From NCBI GenBank assembly GCA_017469545.1, contig JAFUGE010000014.1, positions 1 through 64,000 of the forward strand: a stretch of DNA of 64,000 nt, in the 5' to 3' direction. Source of the stretch: Clostridia bacterium (lineage in GTDB: Bacteria > Bacillota > Clostridia > TANB77 > UBA1234). Positions 1 through 8,619 of this stretch are shown here, in pieces (position 1 is the first letter of the stretch; every line of letters starts with the position of its first letter). Below the pieces are notes generated by a model that saw nothing but the letters and a program-made list of their open reading frames with translations, did not search any database and had not been told where the DNA came from. Both the position numbers and the translations under genes were made by a program.

Positions 1-53
1 CACACACACACATCTGGTTTATTAAACAACAAAATAAAATATATCATGCATAC

Positions 54-94
54 AAGGAGAATTTGATGGGGTAAATCTATCAAGTTCTCCTTTT
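54..94 (+). terminator. Hairpin with short T run, likely terminator of an upstream gene
   Basis: A 14-bp stem with one G:T pair (54-67 with 79-92) is followed by TTTT. It lies just before the RBS of the first gene. It probably ends a transcript entering from the left, but a leader hairpin cannot be excluded. Confidence 0.5.
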
Positions 95-126
95 GTGCGT
101 AAAAATAAAATTTAGGAGAAAAAGAT

Positions 127-1818
127 ATGAAAAGAACAAAGTTGGTATTTGTTTTAATGACGATTAGTTTTGTTATATTTTTGATAAACAATCATGCAGT
201 TTATGCGGATACAAATGTAACAATTTTATTTGGCCAAGAACAGCTATTTGATGCAGTGGTTGAACAATTAGAGGTTGACTTTGAAATTGTAGGCACTAGA
301 CGTATTGGAATTGCGGAAGAGGAATTAGCAAAGGTAAAAAAATTGGATGTAAGTAATCTTACTATCTTAAATATCTCCGGAATAGAGAAATTTACGTCCT
401 TGACAGAATTGAATTTAAGCAATAACAGAATAGTAGATATTAGTTTGCTTTCTAATCTTAAAAATCTAACCAAGTTAGAGATTTATGGTAATTCTATCAC
501 TGATTTATCAGCAATTAGCAAGCTAACGAACCTAACGTATTTGGATGTATCCAGTAACACTTTAGTTGATTCGGATACCTTTACTCCTCAAACAGCAATT
601 ACATATGCGATAAAGGATTTGACGTCATTAAAGTATTTGAATATGGCGCATAATTATATCCAATATACAAATGGACTAACAGCGTTGGTAAACCTGGAGA
701 CACTGAATTTGTACGATAATGGATTGAAGGGCATAGCTGGTTTGAGTGAGCTTACTCATTTAAAATGGCTTAATTTAGGAGAAAATAATGAAAAGAGTAA
801 TAAGACGATTACTAGCCTAAATGCTTTAAAAAATCTTACTAAGCTAGAGTACTTCAATTTTTCGGAGAATAACACACCGGAAATATTGGATTATCTTGGT
901 GATTTAAAGGAGCTTGTCGAGATTAATTTAGAGAGCAATAAAATTAGTGATTTAAGCAAACTTACCCAAAACACAAAGCTAGAAAAAATTAATTTATATA
1001 ATAATAATATTAAAGATATCAGTAGTTTATATGAGTTAGCTAATATCAAGGAATTAGTACTACAGAAAAACAACATTACTTCTTTAAATGGTATGTTAGA
1101 CGACGATAATCAATTAATATGGAAAAATATGAAAAAACTAGATATCTCTTCGAATGGCGCATTAAGATCTGGAGCCACTAATATTAATACGATTAATATT
1201 TTGGCGCAATTATTTAGTAGTAAGGGTTACGAGCTTAATTTCTATATCGTCGATTCTGCCTCAGTACCTCATTTTGATAGCGCAGGAATACCGTATGTCA
1301 CTTACGAAGATTTTGGAGCAAGATGCGATGGAATATATGACGATTTTATTGCTATTAGAAATGCACATGTTTATGCAAATAGTTATTCAGACGCAGAAGG
1401 TAATAAATGCGAAGTGAGGGCTACTGCCGGGAAAACGTACCATATTTTTAAATACAATGGTAGCGGGGTAGCGGTCAATACCAATGTTAACTGGAATAAT
1501 GCGACTTTCATTATTCACGACGAGAACATTGACGAAGTATCAGGAAGATATGAGGATATTTTTATCATTACAAATATCTTAGAAGCTTCGAAAATATTGG
1601 ACAATCCTGATTGGACGATAAATAAGGATACGACGAATATCTATGACTATTTATCCGAAGAACTGAGTGTGCTTAATCAAAAAGGATATCAAAAGTATTA
1701 TTGTAGAGCAACAAATTCTGATAAGAAACAATATGTGCGTTATGGAATGAATGCAAGCTCAGGCTATGATCAATGTGATAATTTTTTGATTGATTCAGAC
1801 CGGAAATATATTAAGTGA
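127..1818 (+). CDS. Secreted leucine-rich-repeat / beta-helix surface protein, 5' part of a frame-broken gene
   Basis: The product starts with a signal peptide (residues 1-27, likely cleavage after VYA). Residues about 70-350 hold roughly ten internalin-like leucine-rich repeats of about 22 residues with the pattern LxxLxLxxNxIxDI. From about residue 390 the text changes to YVTYEDFGA followed by CDG and DD, typical of the start of a pectate-lyase-like right-handed beta-helix domain. The ORF stops inside that fold. The rest, ending in a dockerin, continues one frame over from 1790. Removing one C of the CC at 1800-1801 joins the frames and reads DSDGNIL across the junction. RBS AGGAG lies about 10 nt before the ATG. 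The intact product would be a roughly 990-residue exported protein that binds protein or polysaccharide. Fold assignments come from sequence pattern only; the substrate is unknown. Confidence 0.8.
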   Translation: MKRTKLVFVLMTISFVIFLINNHAVYADTNVTILFGQEQLFDAVVEQLEVDFEIVGTRRIGIAEEELAKVKKLDVSNLTILNISGIEKFTSLTELNLSNNRIVDISLLSNLKNLTKLEIYGNSITDLSAISKLTNLTYLDVSSNTLVDSDTFTPQTAITYAIKDLTSLKYLNMAHNYIQYTNGLTALVNLETLNLYDNGLKGIAGLSELTHLKWLNLGENNEKSNKTITSLNALKNLTKLEYFNFSENNTPEILDYLGDLKELVEINLESNKISDLSKLTQNTKLEKINLYNNNIKDISSLYELANIKELVLQKNNITSLNGMLDDDNQLIWKNMKKLDISSNGALRSGATNINTINILAQLFSSKGYELNFYIVDSASVPHFDSAGIPYVTYEDFGARCDGIYDDFIAIRNAHVYANSYSDAEGNKCEVRATAGKTYHIFKYNGSGVAVNTNVNWNNATFIIHDENIDEVSGRYEDIFIITNILEASKILDNPDWTINKDTTNIYDYLSEELSVLNQKGYQKYYCRATNSDKKQYVRYGMNASSGYDQCDNFLIDSDRKYIK

Positions 1819-3097
1819 TATTACTTGGAATTTTGAGAAGATTACCAGATTTGTGATTTATCCTATTCCAAATGAAAAGACAACAATCAGGGCTGGGAAA
1901 TTTATCACAAATAGCTTAAATACACATAGTGAGGTAACCTATACAAGAGGAAATTCTGGCAAGCCTATTTATTTTAATAGAGAAATACTGATTTCTCGTT
2001 CTGGAAATATTGATATTTCTGGGATTACACATACATTAAGTGATATGGCAAATGAAAAGCTTAGTGGTTCCTATTATGGTTTTATTAGAATAAGTGGTTC
2101 TGCAGACATCCTTCTAGAAAAATGTAATCTTTACACTAGAAAATACAACAAATCAGGTAGGAGTACCTACGATTTGGCAATATCAAATGTGGTTGATGGA
2201 ACTTTTAAAAATATTTCGTCAAATGACATATATGATAGTTGGCGTTGGGGAATTGTGATAACCGATTACTCAAAAAATCTTGTTTTTGAAGGTTGCACAT
2301 TAAATAGAATTGATGCACATACAGGAATTACTAATTTGACTGTAAAAGATTGTGAGATTGGTTCTAAAGGACTGACAATGACAGGAAGTGGTCTCCTTAA
2401 TGTAATTAATACAGAAATTACCGCAAATACATTTATTACATTAAGAGCGGATTATGGATCTACCTGGAGTGGAAAAATGAATATTGTTGATTGTACGTAT
2501 AAACCACTTGCCGGTTCTGAGCCAAAGTTATTTATGTGTGAATTTTTTTATGATAACGATATCATTCATGATTTTGGATATGATTGTAAGTTTCCAGAAG
2601 CATACATTGAAAATTTAACAATAGATAATAGTAGCAACACCAAATACGAATTAGTGTACATTATTTATGATAATAATAAGACTTTGCAAGATCCTGTTCC
2701 TCTGGAATATTGGCCGAGCGAAATTACGATCAATGGATATCAGTTTATGAATAGTGAAAATTTATCTAACCCACATTTCGAACTGATTTATTCAGGCGCT
2801 AATGTGAGTGTAAGTGGTTTTGATGGGGAAAAAGATGGGGAATATACTGCAAATCTCCAATATGACGAGAAAGCCACAGATATTGTGGTAAATATTAATG
2901 CAGAAACGATTCAGCAAGAAAAATTGCTTGGAGATTTAGATAACGATAATAAAATAACAATATTAGATGTGAGACTTTTATTAGATGTTATTATTAATCA
3001 TTCTGAAATAGACCTAGAAGTTATGGATATGAATAATGACAACAAAGTAGATATTTTGGATTTAAGGCTTCTATTAGATGTTGTTATCAATCAGTAA
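1790..3097 (+). CDS. Beta-helix / dockerin protein, 3' part of the frame-broken gene
   Basis: This frame opens just after a TGA at 1787-1789 and overlaps the end of the previous ORF. It has no RBS or signal peptide, so it is read here as the continuation of the gene starting at 127. Residues 1-230 are short N/G/D-rich beta-strand repeats consistent with a right-handed beta-helix. The C-terminal about 55 residues are a type I dockerin: two copies of a calcium loop (DLDNDNKI and DMNNDNKV), each followed by LDxRLLLDVxIN. Dockerins bind cohesins, and the next gene encodes a cohesin-like domain on an SLH-anchored protein. The protein may therefore be held on the cell surface by its neighbour. Dockerin call is strong; beta-helix call is moderate. 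Confidence 0.8.
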   Translation: MIQTGNILSDITWNFEKITRFVIYPIPNEKTTIRAGKFITNSLNTHSEVTYTRGNSGKPIYFNREILISRSGNIDISGITHTLSDMANEKLSGSYYGFIRISGSADILLEKCNLYTRKYNKSGRSTYDLAISNVVDGTFKNISSNDIYDSWRWGIVITDYSKNLVFEGCTLNRIDAHTGITNLTVKDCEIGSKGLTMTGSGLLNVINTEITANTFITLRADYGSTWSGKMNIVDCTYKPLAGSEPKLFMCEFFYDNDIIHDFGYDCKFPEAYIENLTIDNSSNTKYELVYIIYDNNKTLQDPVPLEYWPSEITINGYQFMNSENLSNPHFELIYSGANVSVSGFDGEKDGEYTANLQYDEKATDIVVNINAETIQQEKLLGDLDNDNKITILDVRLLLDVIINHSEIDLEVMDMNNDNKVDILDLRLLLDVVINQ

Positions 3098-3135
3098 TAT
3101 AGAGATAAATTTTATTTTGTAAAGGGGAGAGAAAT

Positions 3136-6100
3136 ATGAGAAAAAAATTAATGTTGATTGGTACGTTGATATTTGTTGTAACGCTTACAATTATATCAGC
3201 TATTGTTTTTGCGGCAGACCAAACAACCATTAGTTTAGAAATTGAAGAGGAAAAGACAACTTTTGAAGTTGGCGATACAGTTACTGTTGATGTAATTCTA
3301 GAAACACCGGATAGTAATTTAGGGGTTGTCTATGGGGCTATGACGTTTGACGAAGAAAAACTAGAATTAACGGATTGCGGTGGACTTGAGGTTTTTAAGG
3401 ACGGCCGAAAATCAGTTACACCAAAGGTATTTGACCAGAGTGCTACATACTCGAATCAAATTTCGTTTTGGCTTGAATACAGTGATAAGCCTTTGCAAGC
3501 GGGGATAATTGGCTACGTTGAATTTAAAGTGAAAGATGGTGCAACCGGGACAGCTGATTTTGGATTTGTTGGTGTTACAGCGACAAGTTATGATACTACA
3601 ACAAATGTATATACAGCAAATTTGAATACTGCATCAATAACAATCGGACATACACATACATTGGTAAAGACAGACGAAGTTGCAGCAACGTGTACAGAAG
3701 ATGGCACGAAAGCATATTGGACATGCTCTGTATGCCAGAAGATGTTTAGTGACGAAAATGGCACAAATGAAATTACAGAAGTAGAGGTAATTACAAAACT
3801 AGGCCATACGCTAGTAAAAACAGACGAGATTGCAGCAACATGCACAGAAGATGGCACAAAGGCTTACTGGACATGCTCAGTATGCCAGAAGATGTTTAGT
3901 GACGAGAATGGCACAAACGAAATTACTGAACCAGAAACAATTGCAAAACTAGGCCATACATTAGTAAAGACAGACGAAGTTGCAGCAACGTGCACAGAAG
4001 ATGGCACGAAAGCTTACTGGACCTGCTCAGTATGCCAGAAGATGTTTAGTGACGAGGATGGCACAAACGAAATTACTGAAGTAGAAACAATTAACAAGTT
4101 AGGTCATACATTAGTGAAGACAGACGAGATTGCAGCAACATGTACAGAGGATGGCACAAAGGCCAACTGGACATGCTCTGTATGTCAGAAGATGTTTAGT
4201 GACGAAGCAGGAGAAAACGAAATAACAGAGCCTGAGACAATTACGAAACTAGGACATACATTAGTAAAAACAGACGAAGTTGCGGCAACGTGTACGGAAG
4301 ATGGTGCGAAAGCATATTGGACATGCTCTGTATGCCAGAAGAAGTTTAGCGACGAAGCTGGAGCAAACGAGATTACAGAAGTAGAAGTGATTACAAAACT
4401 AGGCCATACGCTAGTAAAGACAGGCGAAGTTGCAGCAACATGTACCGAGGATGGCACGAAAGCATATTGGACATGTAGCACTTGCGGAAAGAAATTTAGT
4501 GACGAAGCTGGAGAAAACGAAATTACTGAAGTAGAGACAATTACAAAACTAGGTCATACATTAGTCAAGACTGAAGAAGTCGCAGCAACATGCACCGAAG
4601 ATGGCACGAAAGCATATTGGACATGTTCTGTATGCCAGAAGATGTTTAGTGACGAAAATGGCACAAACGAAATAACCGAGCCTGAAACAATTACAAAACT
4701 AGGACATGCACTAGTGAAGACAGACGAAGTTGCGGCAACATGTACTGAGGATGGCACAAAAGCATATTGGACATGTTCCGTATGCCAGAAGAAGTTTAGT
4801 GACGAAAATGGCACAAACGAAATTACTGAACCAGAAACAATTGCAAAACTAGGACACACATTAGTGAAGACAGACGAGATTGCAGCAACGTGTACAGAAG
4901 ATGGCACAAAAGCTTACTGGACATGCAGCACTTGCGGAAAGAAATTTAGTGACGAAGCAGGAGAAAACGAAATAACAGAGCCTGAGACAATTGCAAAACT
5001 AGGCCATACATTAGTAAAGACAGACGAAGTTGCAGCAACGTGTACCGAAGATGGCACAAAGGCTTACTGGACATGTAGCACATGTGGAAAGAAATTTAGT
5101 GACGAGAATGGCACTACTGAAATTGCAGAAGTAGAAGTAATTACAAAGTTAGGCCATACATTAGTAAAGACAGACGAAGTTGCAGCAACGTGTACCGAGG
5201 ATGGCACAAAGGCCTACTGGACATGCTCTGTATGTCAGAAGATGTTTAGTGACGAGAATGGCACAAACGAAATAACCGAGCCTGAGACAATTACAAAGTT
5301 AGGCCATACACTAGTAAAGACAGACGAAGTCGCAGCAACGTGCACAGAAGATGGCACGAAAGCTTATTGGACATGTTCCGTATGCCAGAAGATGTTTAGT
5401 GACGAAGCAGGAACAAACGAAATTACAGAAGTAGAAGTAATTGCAAAACTAGGACACACATTAGTAAAGACTGAGGAAGTTGCAGCAACATGTACCGAGG
5501 ATGGAACAAAGGCTTATTGGACATGTAGCACTTGTGGTAAGAACTTTAGTGACGAAAATGGCACAAACGAAATTACTGAAGTAGAAGTAATTACAAAATT
5601 AGGACACACATTAGTAAAAACAGACGAAGTGCCAGCGACTACGACATCAGAAGGAACCAAAGCTTATTGGACATGTTCTGTATGTAATAAGATGTTTAGC
5701 GATAAGGCTGGTAAAAATGAAATAACTGAACCTATTAAAATCCCTAAGAAAACTATTTTAGCAGGTGGCGGAGGAGGTAGCTCTACTGTATCGTACAAGA
5801 TAACAACGAAGGCAGGCGAAGGCGGAACAATTACTCCAAGCAACCCAAGTGTAGACAAAAATGATAGCCAGAAATTTACGATTAAAGTAAATGAGGGATA
5901 TGAAATCGAAGACGTCCTTGTGGATGGCGAATCGGTTGGTAAAGTGAAAACCTATACACTAGAAAAAGTAACTGAAAAACATACTATTGAAGTGAAATTT
6001 GCTAAGAAGGCGGAGGATACTGTGCCTAGCGAAAGCGGAAAGCCAGCAGATAAGTTTATTGATGTCAATGAGAATAATTGGTTTTATGATAATGTAAATT

Positions 6101-6600
6101 ATGTGGTAGAAAAAGGCTTATTTAATGGAATGACTGATACGGAATTTGCACCAGATAACCAATTGACAAGAGGCATGTTAGTAACAGTACTATATAGGCT
6201 TTCTGGTGAAGTGGAAACAGATAAAGCTACGTTTAATGACGTACCTAAGCAAGCATATTATTCAGAAGCGGTTGCATGGGCAAGTAAGAATGGAATTGTC
6301 AATGGTGTAGGAAATAGTAATTTTGCACCAGACAATAATATTACAAGACAGGATTTAGCAACGATGGTTTATCGTTACGTTCAAAAGCAAGGAAAAGGCT
6401 TCACGGGCAATTGGATGTTTTTACTACAATACGAGGATAGAGACTCAATTTCAGAGTATGCTTATGAGGCAATTTGTTGGTGTACTATGAATGGAATACT
6501 TAATGGTCGAGGAGGAAATGATGTTGATCCAATTGGTTTAGCAACACGTGCGGAAACAGCAGCCATTATGCAAAGATTAGACAATGCTTTAAATCAATAA
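3136..6600 (+). CDS. SLH-anchored surface protein with cohesin-like domain and 14 Cys-containing repeats
   Basis: Architecture of the 1154-residue product: signal peptide (1-27); cohesin-like domain (about 29-170, with VGDTVTVDV, MTFDEEKLEL and GYVEFKVKDGATG blocks); 14 tandem 50-residue repeats (about 171-872), each with HTLVKT, TCTEDG and WTCSxC; a GGGGGSS linker; an InlB-B/Big-like repeat (about 884-955); and three SLH domains (about 970-1154) that bind secondary cell-wall polymer. It resembles a small anchoring scaffoldin, and the gene before it encodes a dockerin. Each repeat has three Cys, with CxxC in the second half, so metal or disulfide stabilisation is possible but unproven. RBS GGGGAG precedes the ATG and a terminator follows at once. 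The SLH call is near certain; cohesin is probable; repeat function is unknown. Confidence 0.88.
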   Translation: MRKKLMLIGTLIFVVTLTIISAIVFAADQTTISLEIEEEKTTFEVGDTVTVDVILETPDSNLGVVYGAMTFDEEKLELTDCGGLEVFKDGRKSVTPKVFDQSATYSNQISFWLEYSDKPLQAGIIGYVEFKVKDGATGTADFGFVGVTATSYDTTTNVYTANLNTASITIGHTHTLVKTDEVAATCTEDGTKAYWTCSVCQKMFSDENGTNEITEVEVITKLGHTLVKTDEIAATCTEDGTKAYWTCSVCQKMFSDENGTNEITEPETIAKLGHTLVKTDEVAATCTEDGTKAYWTCSVCQKMFSDEDGTNEITEVETINKLGHTLVKTDEIAATCTEDGTKANWTCSVCQKMFSDEAGENEITEPETITKLGHTLVKTDEVAATCTEDGAKAYWTCSVCQKKFSDEAGANEITEVEVITKLGHTLVKTGEVAATCTEDGTKAYWTCSTCGKKFSDEAGENEITEVETITKLGHTLVKTEEVAATCTEDGTKAYWTCSVCQKMFSDENGTNEITEPETITKLGHALVKTDEVAATCTEDGTKAYWTCSVCQKKFSDENGTNEITEPETIAKLGHTLVKTDEIAATCTEDGTKAYWTCSTCGKKFSDEAGENEITEPETIAKLGHTLVKTDEVAATCTEDGTKAYWTCSTCGKKFSDENGTTEIAEVEVITKLGHTLVKTDEVAATCTEDGTKAYWTCSVCQKMFSDENGTNEITEPETITKLGHTLVKTDEVAATCTEDGTKAYWTCSVCQKMFSDEAGTNEITEVEVIAKLGHTLVKTEEVAATCTEDGTKAYWTCSTCGKNFSDENGTNEITEVEVITKLGHTLVKTDEVPATTTSEGTKAYWTCSVCNKMFSDKAGKNEITEPIKIPKKTILAGGGGGSSTVSYKITTKAGEGGTITPSNPSVDKNDSQKFTIKVNEGYEIEDVLVDGESVGKVKTYTLEKVTEKHTIEVKFAKKAEDTVPSESGKPADKFIDVNENNWFYDNVNYVVEKGLFNGMTDTEFAPDNQLTRGMLVTVLYRLSGEVETDKATFNDVPKQAYYSEAVAWASKNGIVNGVGNSNFAPDNNITRQDLATMVYRYVQKQGKGFTGNWMFLLQYEDRDSISEYAYEAICWCTMNGILNGRGGNDVDPIGLATRAETAAIMQRLDNALNQ
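3646..5751 (+). repeat. 14 tandem 150-bp coding repeats
   Basis: Units start at about 3652, 3802, 3952 and then every 150 bp to 5602. The reading frame is kept throughout. Units differ by synonymous changes and by swaps such as CSVCQKMF against CSTCGKKF and EVEVITKL against EPETIAKL. The last unit is degenerate and has lost one Cys (TTTSEG instead of TCTEDG). Confidence 0.95.
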
Positions 6601-6604
6601 ATGA

Positions 6605-6637
6605 GAAAAAGAGCTATGGTAATATAGCTCTTTTTTT
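6605..6637 (+). terminator. Rho-independent terminator of the scaffoldin-like gene
   Basis: A stem AAAGAGCTA / TAGCTCTTT with a short AT loop is followed by a T run, directly after the stop codon at 6600. Confidence 0.85.
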
Positions 6638-6684
6638 ATGTTGAAAGTTTGATCTCACCAAATTCCTCCGTCCCCAGTGGGGAG

Positions 6685-7218
6685 TTATTTTGTTAACATT
6701 TCTATCATTTCTGGGTATAGCTCGTTGGCGTGCTTTTTCCAATTGTCGGCAATCACGCGGGCCTGGTCTTGGGAGGCACAGTAGATGTTTAGCTCGAATA
6801 GGGTTTTGTGCGCTTCGGAAATTTTGCATTTTGTGATGTATTCGTTGTCGTTTTCCGGAATGTATTCTGCCGTGATGGCGACTTCATTTTGAACGGTTTG
6901 GAGCAGATTTTTAGTAACCATATCTAGTTTGTGCTTGACAATTCCTGGTAGCATATTTTCTGTTAGCGCTAGGATTTCTTTGCCTTCTGGCGTGATTTCG
7001 TAAAGCCATTCTTCTTCTTGCTGATAGTGAATCACATATTTTTTCTCAACCAAATCGGATAGAATATGCTGGAAATAGTAGTAGTTGAAGCCATCAAAGT
7101 CGTATAAAAGTTTTTGTATTTGCAAATTGGTAAGCGTGCAATTGGCAATATTTAGCAAATACAGAATAATCAACTTGTTTTCTGCTTTTGTTTCGTTATT
7201 TCCTACTATTTCTTTCAT
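6685..7218 (-). CDS. DUF4364 family protein (winged-helix-like regulator)
   Basis: The 177-residue product has the DUF4364 layout: an N-terminal helical DNA-binding-like part (LTNLQIQKLLYDF, then a QHILSDLVEK recognition-like segment and YEITPEGKEIL wing) and a C-terminal alpha/beta part. The family is common in Clostridia and is predicted to regulate transcription; targets are unknown. ATG at 7218 is preceded by AGGTGG on the minus strand. A sigma-A-like promoter at 7243-7270 faces it, back to back with the promoter of the sigma-factor gene. Confidence 0.8.
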   Translation of the reverse strand: MKEIVGNNETKAENKLIILYLLNIANCTLTNLQIQKLLYDFDGFNYYYFQHILSDLVEKKYVIHYQQEEEWLYEITPEGKEILALTENMLPGIVKHKLDMVTKNLLQTVQNEVAITAEYIPENDNEYITKCKISEAHKTLFELNIYCASQDQARVIADNWKKHANELYPEMIEMLTK

Positions 7219-7242
7219 AAAACCACCTCAATCATTAGCCTC

Positions 7243-7270
7243 ATTATATCATGATAAAAATATTTTTCAA
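7243..7270 (-). promoter_or_regulatory. Sigma-A-like promoter of the DUF4364 gene
   Basis: Reading the minus strand, TTGAAA (7270-7265) and TATAAT (7248-7243) are separated by 16 bp, just upstream of the ATG at 7218. Confidence 0.6.
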
Positions 7271-7279
7271 TATAAATGA

Positions 7280-7307
7280 TTGATATTGTTGGGAAATATG
7301 GTATAAT
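7280..7307 (+). promoter_or_regulatory. Sigma-A-like promoter of the ECF sigma gene
   Basis: TTGATA and TATAAT are separated by 16 bp, 35 bp upstream of the ATG at 7342. Confidence 0.6.
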
Positions 7308-7341
7308 ATGTCTGAAAATGAGAAAGAAAGGTGGTGTAGAA

Positions 7342-7929
7342 ATGATTGACGAAAAAGAGCTAGTAAGACGTGCCAAAGATGGTGATTTAAAGGCATACGA
7401 AGAGATTATTAGCCTTTATGAAAAGAAAGTTTTTAGTACGATTTATTATATGGTTAAAAACGACAATGAGATTGAAGATATTGCACAAGAAGTGTTTATT
7501 AAAATATATAAAAATCTAGGCAATTTTAAGGAAGAGTCAACTTTGTACACCTGGATATACCGCATTACGATTAATGTTTGTATTGACGAGATTAAAAAGC
7601 GCAAGAAAGTGGTCTATTTGGACGAAACGATAGATACTGAGGACGGCGAAATGGAATTGCAGCTTCCGGACGAGTCAAAGTCGCCTAGCGAAATTGTAGA
7701 AGAAAATGATTTAAAAGAAAGACTAGAAAGATGTATTAGAAAACTGCCGGAAAACCAGAGAATTATGATTGTTCTAAGAGATATTAAGGGTTTTACGTAT
7801 ATGGAAATTGCGGAAATGCTGAAAATGAATTTGGGCACAGTAAAATCAAAGATAAATAGGGCAAGGGCGTCACTAAAAGAATTGCTGGACGAGGATGGAA
7901 CTTTTTTAGAATATGACGAGTCTATATAA
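7342..7929 (+). CDS. ECF-type RNA polymerase sigma-70 factor
   Basis: The 195-residue product has sigma region 2 (residues about 10-75, including EIEDIAQEVFIKIYKNL and TLYTWIYRITINVC) and region 4 (about 120-180, LPENQRIMIVLRDIKGFTY followed by a helix-turn-helix ending in TVKSKINRAR). This is the SigW/RpoE class, which directs polymerase to stress or envelope promoters. ATG at 7342 is chosen because AGGTGG lies 8 bp before it and the promoter at 7280-7307 precludes the longer upstream reading. The next gene, 33 bp downstream, encodes a one-TM protein that fits an anti-sigma factor. Regulon unknown. Confidence 0.9.
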   Translation: MIDEKELVRRAKDGDLKAYEEIISLYEKKVFSTIYYMVKNDNEIEDIAQEVFIKIYKNLGNFKEESTLYTWIYRITINVCIDEIKKRKKVVYLDETIDTEDGEMELQLPDESKSPSEIVEENDLKERLERCIRKLPENQRIMIVLRDIKGFTYMEIAEMLKMNLGTVKSKINRARASLKELLDEDGTFLEYDESI

Positions 7930-7962
7930 GTGTAAAATGAGTAGAAAGGTGGGTGATAATAT

Positions 7963-8535
7963 ATGAAGAAGATGTTAGAAGAATTAAGAGAATTGAATAA
8001 CGAAGAGGAGTACGAAGTTCCTGCTGGTTTTAGAGATAAAGTTATCAGCAGCATTACAGAAGAACGTAAATCGAGCAAGATAAAATATATTATCCCTGCG
8101 TGCTTTGTGGCGGCAGTGGCCCTTGTGACTGTTGTTGTTGCTGGTAATCCAAATGTGAGGACGAAGTATCACAATACTGATATGAAGGAAAATCAATTAT
8201 ATGCAACAAATGACGCCAATGGTTTGGAGGAATATGCACTAGAAAGTGACTTAGAAAGAATGCTAACGGCAGATATGTCGTCGGCGACGAATACGGCAAT
8301 GGCTGGGGATTCGTATAAGTATAATGAGTTTGAAGCAATGAAAGCAGTATCTCCTACAGAGTATTATAATGAGATTTTAGATATGCTAAAAATTAACAAT
8401 GTTGAGGCAGAAAAGATAGATGATGGCGTGAGAGCGAAGGGCAAAAAAGAAGAGATAGAAATGATTTTATATTATTTCGAAGGCGAAGTAGAAATTACGC
8501 AAGAGGGCGGGTATGTCGTGATCAAAGAAAAATAA
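7963..8535 (+). CDS. Single-pass membrane protein, probable anti-sigma factor
   Basis: The 190-residue product has a charged N-terminal cytoplasmic part (about 1-45, with VPAGFRDKVISSI, a pattern common at the start of ECF anti-sigma factors), one transmembrane helix (about 46-66, IPACFVAAVALVTVVVAG), and an extracytoplasmic part ending in a small alpha/beta domain (EYYNEILDMLKINNVEAEK). It is cotranscribed with the sigma gene and has RBS AGGTGGG. No Cys/His zinc motif is visible, so it is not a zinc-type anti-sigma factor. The anti-sigma role rests mainly on topology and position. Confidence 0.6.
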   Translation: MKKMLEELRELNNEEEYEVPAGFRDKVISSITEERKSSKIKYIIPACFVAAVALVTVVVAGNPNVRTKYHNTDMKENQLYATNDANGLEEYALESDLERMLTADMSSATNTAMAGDSYKYNEFEAMKAVSPTEYYNEILDMLKINNVEAEKIDDGVRAKGKKEEIEMILYYFEGEVEITQEGGYVVIKEK

Positions 8536-8573
8536 TTCACATTAATCATATTTCATATGGTAAATGTATGGAT

Positions 8574-8600
8574 GTAGGGGCAGCGTACCACGCTGCCCGC
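8574..8600 (+). repeat. GTAG-headed REP-like palindrome (family 1)
   Basis: 27 bp: GTAG, then arms GGGCAGCGT / ACGCTGCCC around a 3-nt loop, ending GC. It lies between the anti-sigma gene and recN. Confidence 0.9.
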
Positions 8601-8619
8601 CTGAATTAGGAGGAATTTT

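Noticed and set aside
1-12. CA dinucleotide run at the window edge
   Set aside because: Too short and at the boundary to interpret.
3588-4907. Long open frames antisense to the Cys repeats
   Set aside because: They arise from the 150-bp repeat, have no RBS and only mirror the real SLH gene.
3646-5751. CRISPR array
   Set aside because: The units are 150-bp protein-coding repeats with no spacers.
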